Shown piece by piece: positions 60,642 to 64,000 of a stretch of DNA of 64,000 nucleotides (the stretch's first letter is position 1; each line of letters begins with the position of its first letter). Source of the stretch: Mycobacterium sp. DL (GTDB lineage Bacteria > Actinomycetota > Actinomycetes > Mycobacteriales > Mycobacteriaceae). The DNA lies in NCBI RefSeq assembly GCF_039729195.1, contig NZ_CP155796.1:930001-994000 (forward strand), read 5' to 3'. The notes beneath the pieces were generated by a model. The model saw only the letters and a program-made list of their open reading frames with translations, made no database searches and was not told the origin of the DNA. The position numbers were made by a program, and so were the translations under genes.

Positions 60642-61295
60642 ATGACCGAGCGAACGTATCGAGACAGCAGCGGAAAGACCCTCGCCGACTATCCGCGGCC
60701 GTCGGTCGCCGTCGACACCGCGCTACTCACGCTCGACGGCGACCGTGGCTTGGTGGTTCTCGAGGTGCGTCGCAACAACGGCAGGGGCTGGGGTCTGCCG
60801 GGCACGTTTCTGCATGAGGGGGAGACGCTGGCCAAAGCAGTTGACCGCTCGCTTCGTGAGAAGGCCGGTGTGGACGGGTTGCAGCCCCGCCAGTTGCACG
60901 TGTTCGACGACCCTGACCGCGACGATCGCGGGTGGGTCCTGTCGGTCGCCCACATCGACGTCATACGGGTCGACCGCCTGGCGTCTCGCCACGTCGATTC
61001 CACCCGGCTCGCGCCGGTGGACTCTCCGGGCCAACTGCCCTACGACCACCGCAAGATCATCGAACTCGCGGTCGGGCACCTTCGGTCCCGCTACGACAAG
61101 AGCCCCGATCCTGACCGCCTGCTCGACGACGAGTTCACGATGCTGGAACTGCGGCTGGCACACGAGGCGATCGCGGGGCGACCGATACAGCGAGACAAGT
61201 TCCGCCGCACCATGGAACCCCAATTGGTCCCTACAGGGGAGATGGCCGCCGGCACCAGGGGGCGACCGGCCGAACTGTTCCGGCGGCGTAGCTGA
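60642..61295 (+). CDS. nrtR-like: NrtR-like regulator with degenerate Nudix domain
   Basis: The 217-residue protein starts at the ATG at 60642. Residues ~20-150 form a Nudix fold, with VAVDTALLTLDGDRGLVVLEVRR and GTFLHEGETLAKAVDRSL. The catalytic box is broken: the place of R-E-u-x-E-E-x-G reads R-S-L-R-E-K-A-G, so two of the acidic residues are missing. The C-terminus (DDEFTMLELRLAHEAIAGRPIQRDKFRRTM) is the winged helix of NrtR. NrtR proteins repress NAD-synthesis or ADP-ribose genes and are released by ADP-ribose; loss of the catalytic residues fits a pure sensor. Repeat copy 13 abuts the stop. Confidence 0.82.
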   Translation: MTERTYRDSSGKTLADYPRPSVAVDTALLTLDGDRGLVVLEVRRNNGRGWGLPGTFLHEGETLAKAVDRSLREKAGVDGLQPRQLHVFDDPDRDDRGWVLSVAHIDVIRVDRLASRHVDSTRLAPVDSPGQLPYDHRKIIELAVGHLRSRYDKSPDPDRLLDDEFTMLELRLAHEAIAGRPIQRDKFRRTMEPQLVPTGEMAAGTRGRPAELFRRRS

Positions 61296-61358
61296 CGTTG
61301 AGACTGCTCTGGCGGTGCGCGCTACTCGAACTTCTTCGCCGTCAGCGCAGTGTCAACG
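61296..61358. repeat. Palindromic intergenic repeat (copy 13)
   Basis: The arms are CGTTGAGACTGCTCT and AGCGCAGTGTCAACG, the loop GCTACTCGAACTTC. It fills the gap between the convergent NrtR-like (stop 61295) and hipA (stop 61384) genes. It is the first copy after the 31-kb gap. Confidence 0.9.
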
Positions 61359-61383
61359 CCGCCTCTCACCGCTGTCGCGCGGC

Positions 61384-62661
61384 TCAGTGTCCGTCAGCGT
61401 TCCCCTGTGGCCATGCACGTCGCACCCACATCGCTTCGAGGTTGGTCTTCACGTGCTCGGCACCCGGCGGCAACGCGACCGAGTCGATGGCACTGTGCGT
61501 ACTTTCTATGCAGGACTCCACAATTGCGGTGGCGCGGCGCACCGACATGCCCCAGGAGGCTCCTTCGGCAGCAAGATCCGCGACGTCGACCCGGTCGATC
61601 GTGGTCTTGCCGTTGATGACGTGGCCCGTCCCCTTGTATTTGGGATCGAGGTAGGCCGTTGGTGCTACGTCGTAGATCGGTGCCAAGGTAACCCGCCCAC
61701 TGCGATCGATCATCAGCGAGTAGTTCTTCGAATGCGCGTCGCCGTTGCCGATCACGATGTTGAACGTGACTGCCTGCAACAGCGTGGCGCGAAACGCGTC
61801 GGGATCTGGAGCGCGCGCAGCTGCAAGGCGAGCCACTCGCTTGAGTCGGGAGCCGTACCGGTTGAACTCCGGAGTGCTCTCGTACTTCGCGCGTGGGCTG
61901 ATAGCGAGCGCCTGGCAGAAGTCCTCCTGATGCTGACGCTCGCCGGATGGGCTGCGGTCGTAGCGGGTGACGATGATCGCCTCGCGCGCATCAAATTTCG
62001 CGAGTTGGGATTTCGCAGCGCTCAGGCCGGCGGCCGTCGCCACCCGCAACGCCCAATCCTCGGTCTGGATGAGGTTCGGCAGCGCCCCGATCAGGGCTTC
62101 TGGCTTGATGATGTGCGTCGACACCGCCCCCTGCTCTGGCCATCCCCACCCGCCGCCATCGAGTGCGGTCAACAAGACCTTGTCCTGGATACCGGCAAGG
62201 GACGCTTGGGGCGTTGCGCCGTCGGGTAGGTGATAGGTCGGAAGGTCGGCGATCAGGCGGGTCACCTCCTCGTCGGTGAGCCGACGGACGCGACCCGGTC
62301 CGGGGCGCTGTCCGGCGTCGAGGATCTGCACCGCCCCCGCGCATTCGGCGCCGACTCGGCGCAGGAGTTCCATGCTGTCGGTGACGGGCACTCCTGCCTC
62401 GGTGCCGATGTGCTCGCGCAGATTCCCCTCGGGCAGAAGCCCTTCGATGAAGGCTGACACCGGTAGCCCGGAGCTGGGTCGCTTGCCGTCCTCGACAGGG
62501 TGACCGGAGATCGGCACGGCGAGCGAGAGGACACGGCTGCCTTCGCCGAACGCATCAAATGCATCCTCGGTGAAGTCCAAGCGGAATCGAAAGCGGCTTG
62601 GCTCGCTCAGCCGCGCGATGTGCACACCGTGCAGCCACACCTCGAGCGACCTACTGGGCAT
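61384..62661 (-). CDS. hipA: HipA-family Ser/Thr kinase toxin
   Basis: The 425-residue protein starts at the ATG at 62661, overlapping the hipB stop. The N-terminal HipA_N domain includes PVSAFIEGLLPEGNLREHIG and VGAECAGAVQIL. The kinase core has SLAGIQDKVLLTAL (P-loop-like), STHIIKPE (ATP-binding Lys), AIIVTRYDRS, IVIGNGDAHSKNYSLMID (catalytic Asp and Asn) and LAPIYDVAPTA (metal-binding Asp in place of DFG). HipA kinases phosphorylate glutamyl-tRNA synthetase or related targets and cause dormancy. All the key residues appear present, so it should be active. Confidence 0.88.
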   Translation of the reverse strand: MPSRSLEVWLHGVHIARLSEPSRFRFRLDFTEDAFDAFGEGSRVLSLAVPISGHPVEDGKRPSSGLPVSAFIEGLLPEGNLREHIGTEAGVPVTDSMELLRRVGAECAGAVQILDAGQRPGPGRVRRLTDEEVTRLIADLPTYHLPDGATPQASLAGIQDKVLLTALDGGGWGWPEQGAVSTHIIKPEALIGALPNLIQTEDWALRVATAAGLSAAKSQLAKFDAREAIIVTRYDRSPSGERQHQEDFCQALAISPRAKYESTPEFNRYGSRLKRVARLAAARAPDPDAFRATLLQAVTFNIVIGNGDAHSKNYSLMIDRSGRVTLAPIYDVAPTAYLDPKYKGTGHVINGKTTIDRVDVADLAAEGASWGMSVRRATAIVESCIESTHSAIDSVALPPGAEHVKTNLEAMWVRRAWPQGNADGH

Positions 62662-62902
62662 CGACGACCGCTACGCGCGTGAATTTCGGGACAACGGCGA
62701 TCGCGTGACCGCACTCCGACAGCGCCCGCAGTGCGGTGTCGACGTTGACGGCCTCGCCCCGTTCGAGGCGGGAGATGGTCATCCGTGTGACGCCGATGCG
62801 GTCGGCGAGTTCGTCCTGGCGCAGTCCCTTCTGATGCCGAAGCATGCGAATGCGGGCGCCGAACTCGGCGGTGTCGTAGACGAGCGACACGTTGTGATCC
62901 AT
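62651..62902 (-). CDS. hipB: HipB-family XRE antitoxin
   Basis: The 83-residue DNA-binding protein starts at the ATG at 62902. The HTH is RMLRHQKGLRQDELADRIGVTRMTISRLERGEAVNVDTALRAL (five-helix XRE fold), with a short hydrophobic tail (HAIAVVPKF). It is the first gene of the hipBA operon, with an 11-bp overlap with hipA. The 9-bp palindrome immediately upstream is the natural autorepression site. Confidence 0.87.
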   Translation of the reverse strand: MDHNVSLVYDTAEFGARIRMLRHQKGLRQDELADRIGVTRMTISRLERGEAVNVDTALRALSECGHAIAVVPKFTRVAVVDAQ

Positions 62903-62903
62903 T

Positions 62904-62940
62904 TAGCGATCATAGCTGGCCTCCGAACAATTGATCGCTA
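62904..62940. promoter_or_regulatory. hipBA operator palindrome
   Basis: A perfect 9-bp inverted repeat, TAGCGATCA (62904-62912) and TGATCGCTA (62932-62940), lies directly upstream of the hipB ATG, with centres 28 bp apart. GATC-containing half-sites are spaced by nearly three helical turns, suiting two HipB dimers. Confidence 0.65.
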
Positions 62941-63017
62941 TTTCGATCAGGAGCGTGGTCGGGTGCGAAACTCGGAATATGCATCATGGCGGCTGGGTCG
63001 GCGACACCATTCTCCGA

Positions 63018-63080
63018 CGTCGAGACTGCAGCGGCGGCGGGTGCCACTCGCACTTCGTCGCCGCCAGCGCAGTCTGAACG
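63018..63080. repeat. Palindromic intergenic repeat (copy 14)
   Basis: The arms are CGTCGAGACTGCAGC and AGCGCAGTCTGAACG, the loop GCCACTCGCACTTC. With copy 2 it is one of two copies between divergent genes (hipB and the SIMPL gene). Confidence 0.88.
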
Positions 63081-63133
63081 GCCTGCCCCGCGCACTTCGA
63101 GGGGTGTCGGGGCCTCCCACTAGCGTGGCCCGG

Positions 63134-63811
63134 ATGTCCACTGAGATCACAGTCCGGGGTTCGTTCTCCGCCTTCCAGCCGCCCGAGCGGGGGACCGTGC
63201 ACGCCTCCATCAGCTATCACGGTCCCGAGAAGGACTGGGTCTACGACCAGGTGGCGCGTGACCTCGAGGTCGTGAAGGAATCGATCCTCCGGCTCGAGGA
63301 CGGCGACGACGGCGCCGTCACCCGGTGGTCAGCGGCACAGTTGCGGACCTGGTCGCATCGGCCCAGAAACGAGGATGGTGACGAGCTCCCGGTCATCCAT
63401 GATGCGAGCGTCAGCGTCGAGGTGAGGTTCCGCGACTTCACCGCACTGTCGCAGTGGGTGGGAGGGCATGTCACCGGCACCGAAGGATTCGAACTCAGGT
63501 ACGTGGAGTGGGCGCTCACCACCAAAAGCCGGGACGAACTGGTGACGAGAGTCCGTACCCAAGCCGTTCAGGATGCGGCAGCCCGCGCGCAGCTGTACGC
63601 CGACGCCCTCGAGCTCGGAAAGGTCCGTCCCATCGCGATCGCCGACGCGGGGATGCTCGGTGCCGAAGCACATTCTCAGGGTGGCGACGGGATGGGTTTC
63701 TTACACGCGGCGCCGGCGTCATCAGGCGGCGGCCCCGACGTCGAGCTCGTACCGAAAGACATCAGCGTGTCGGCGACCGTTGATGCGCGGTTCGTCGCAG
63801 CCCCCTCCTAG
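63134..63811 (+). CDS. SIMPL (DUF541) domain protein
   Basis: The 225-residue protein starts at the ATG at 63134 (MSTEITVRGSFSAFQPPERG). The SIMPL/DUF541 pattern is visible: VHASISYHG, SVSVEVRFRDFTALSQWVGGH, YVEWALTTKSRDELVTRVRTQAVQDAAARAQLYADALEL, then a closing beta strand ISVSATVDARFVAAP. There is no signal peptide, so it is probably cytoplasmic, whereas many family members are secreted. BP26/SIMPL proteins form ring assemblies; function in actinobacteria is unknown. Confidence 0.8.
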   Translation: MSTEITVRGSFSAFQPPERGTVHASISYHGPEKDWVYDQVARDLEVVKESILRLEDGDDGAVTRWSAAQLRTWSHRPRNEDGDELPVIHDASVSVEVRFRDFTALSQWVGGHVTGTEGFELRYVEWALTTKSRDELVTRVRTQAVQDAAARAQLYADALELGKVRPIAIADAGMLGAEAHSQGGDGMGFLHAAPASSGGGPDVELVPKDISVSATVDARFVAAPS

Positions 63812-63819
63812 TCACTTCG

Positions 63820-64000
63820 TCACGAAGGCGGCAACCACCAGCTCGTGCCGCCGGCCGCCGAGGTCGTGCCCGACGTCGTTCCGGTGCAGGTGAGCCGTCC
63901 GCGGGCGTCGCAGTTCCGACTGCGCGGCGAACCTGGATGCCCGCTGTGAGGTCCGTGCCCGTAGGCTGGTGTCTCGACACCGACGGTGGCTGGACTGCGC
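63820..64000 (-). CDS. C-terminal end of a hypothetical protein (partial)
   Basis: One minus-strand frame is open from the right edge to a stop at 63820-63822 and ends NCDARGRLTCTGTTSGTTSA, then GGTSWWLPPS. Its Gly/Ser/Thr richness and two Cys fit the end of a secreted protein. A second minus-strand frame is also open here, so the choice is uncertain. Confidence 0.35.
   Translation of the reverse strand, partial: RSPATVGVETPAYGHGPHSGHPGSPRSRNCDARGRLTCTGTTSGTTSAAGGTSWWLPPS

Overview
The window is high-GC actinobacterial chromosome, most likely from a mycobacterium (Mycolicibacterium-type). This rests on an MmpS/MmpL pair, a DesA3-type desaturase, a PASTA-tailed bifunctional penicillin-binding protein, a membrane Ser/Thr kinase, many GTG starts and 4-bp ATGA/GTGA gene overlaps. 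No rRNA, tRNA or CRISPR array was found. Assignments come from reading motifs by eye; no database search was run.

Layout. 1-31 kb is backbone. It holds a DUF2293 protein, a three-gene glycan operon (GT4, glycosidase-like, GH130), a DesA3-like desaturase with a convergent TetR, a P1 aminopeptidase with an APC permease, mmpS-mmpL with a divergent TetR, a LysM-esterase, a peptidoglycan amidase, DUF1206, a DUF559-like protein, an MNT/HEPN pair, DUF4262, a class A PBP, a beta-lactamase-fold hydrolase, an FHA-HTH protein convergent with a kelch-receptor kinase, and a TPR protein. An IS3-family remnant at 31.0-31.3 kb marks a junction.

31.3-57 kb is a defence island. A single-chain GmrSD-like DUF262/DUF1524 protein and a UvrD-type helicase with a RelE-like N-terminus lie on the minus strand. 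Divergent from them is a complete DISARM operon: drmD, drmMI, drmA, drmB, drmC, a C5-cytosine methyltransferase (drmMII type) and a Vsr endonuclease. An McrA-N-like fragment lacking its HNH half follows, then a lipase-like protein, a RusA-like protein, a GIY-YIG-like protein and a probably truncated protein. Having both the class 1 pair (drmD/drmMI) and the class 2 methylase (drmMII) makes the DISARM locus look hybrid.

57-61.3 kb is an ADP-ribose/NAD-type module: an ADP-ribosylglycohydrolase fused to a dual-specificity-phosphatase-like domain, a Cys-rich protein, a metallophosphoesterase and an NrtR-like regulator with a degraded Nudix box. A shared CTGA-k-CTAATAC sequence lies in front of the first and last of these. 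61.3-64 kb holds a hipBA pair with a clear operator palindrome, a SIMPL protein and the end of a further gene.

The most striking non-coding signal is a family of about 63-bp imperfect palindromes (arms CGTTGAGACTGCGCT / AGCGCAGTCTCAACG, loop ACTCG-n-ACTT). I count 14 copies, mostly between convergent genes or directly on or after stop codons. All lie in 0.7-30.2 kb and 61.3-63.1 kb, and none lies in the 31 kb between, which outlines the acquired segment independently.
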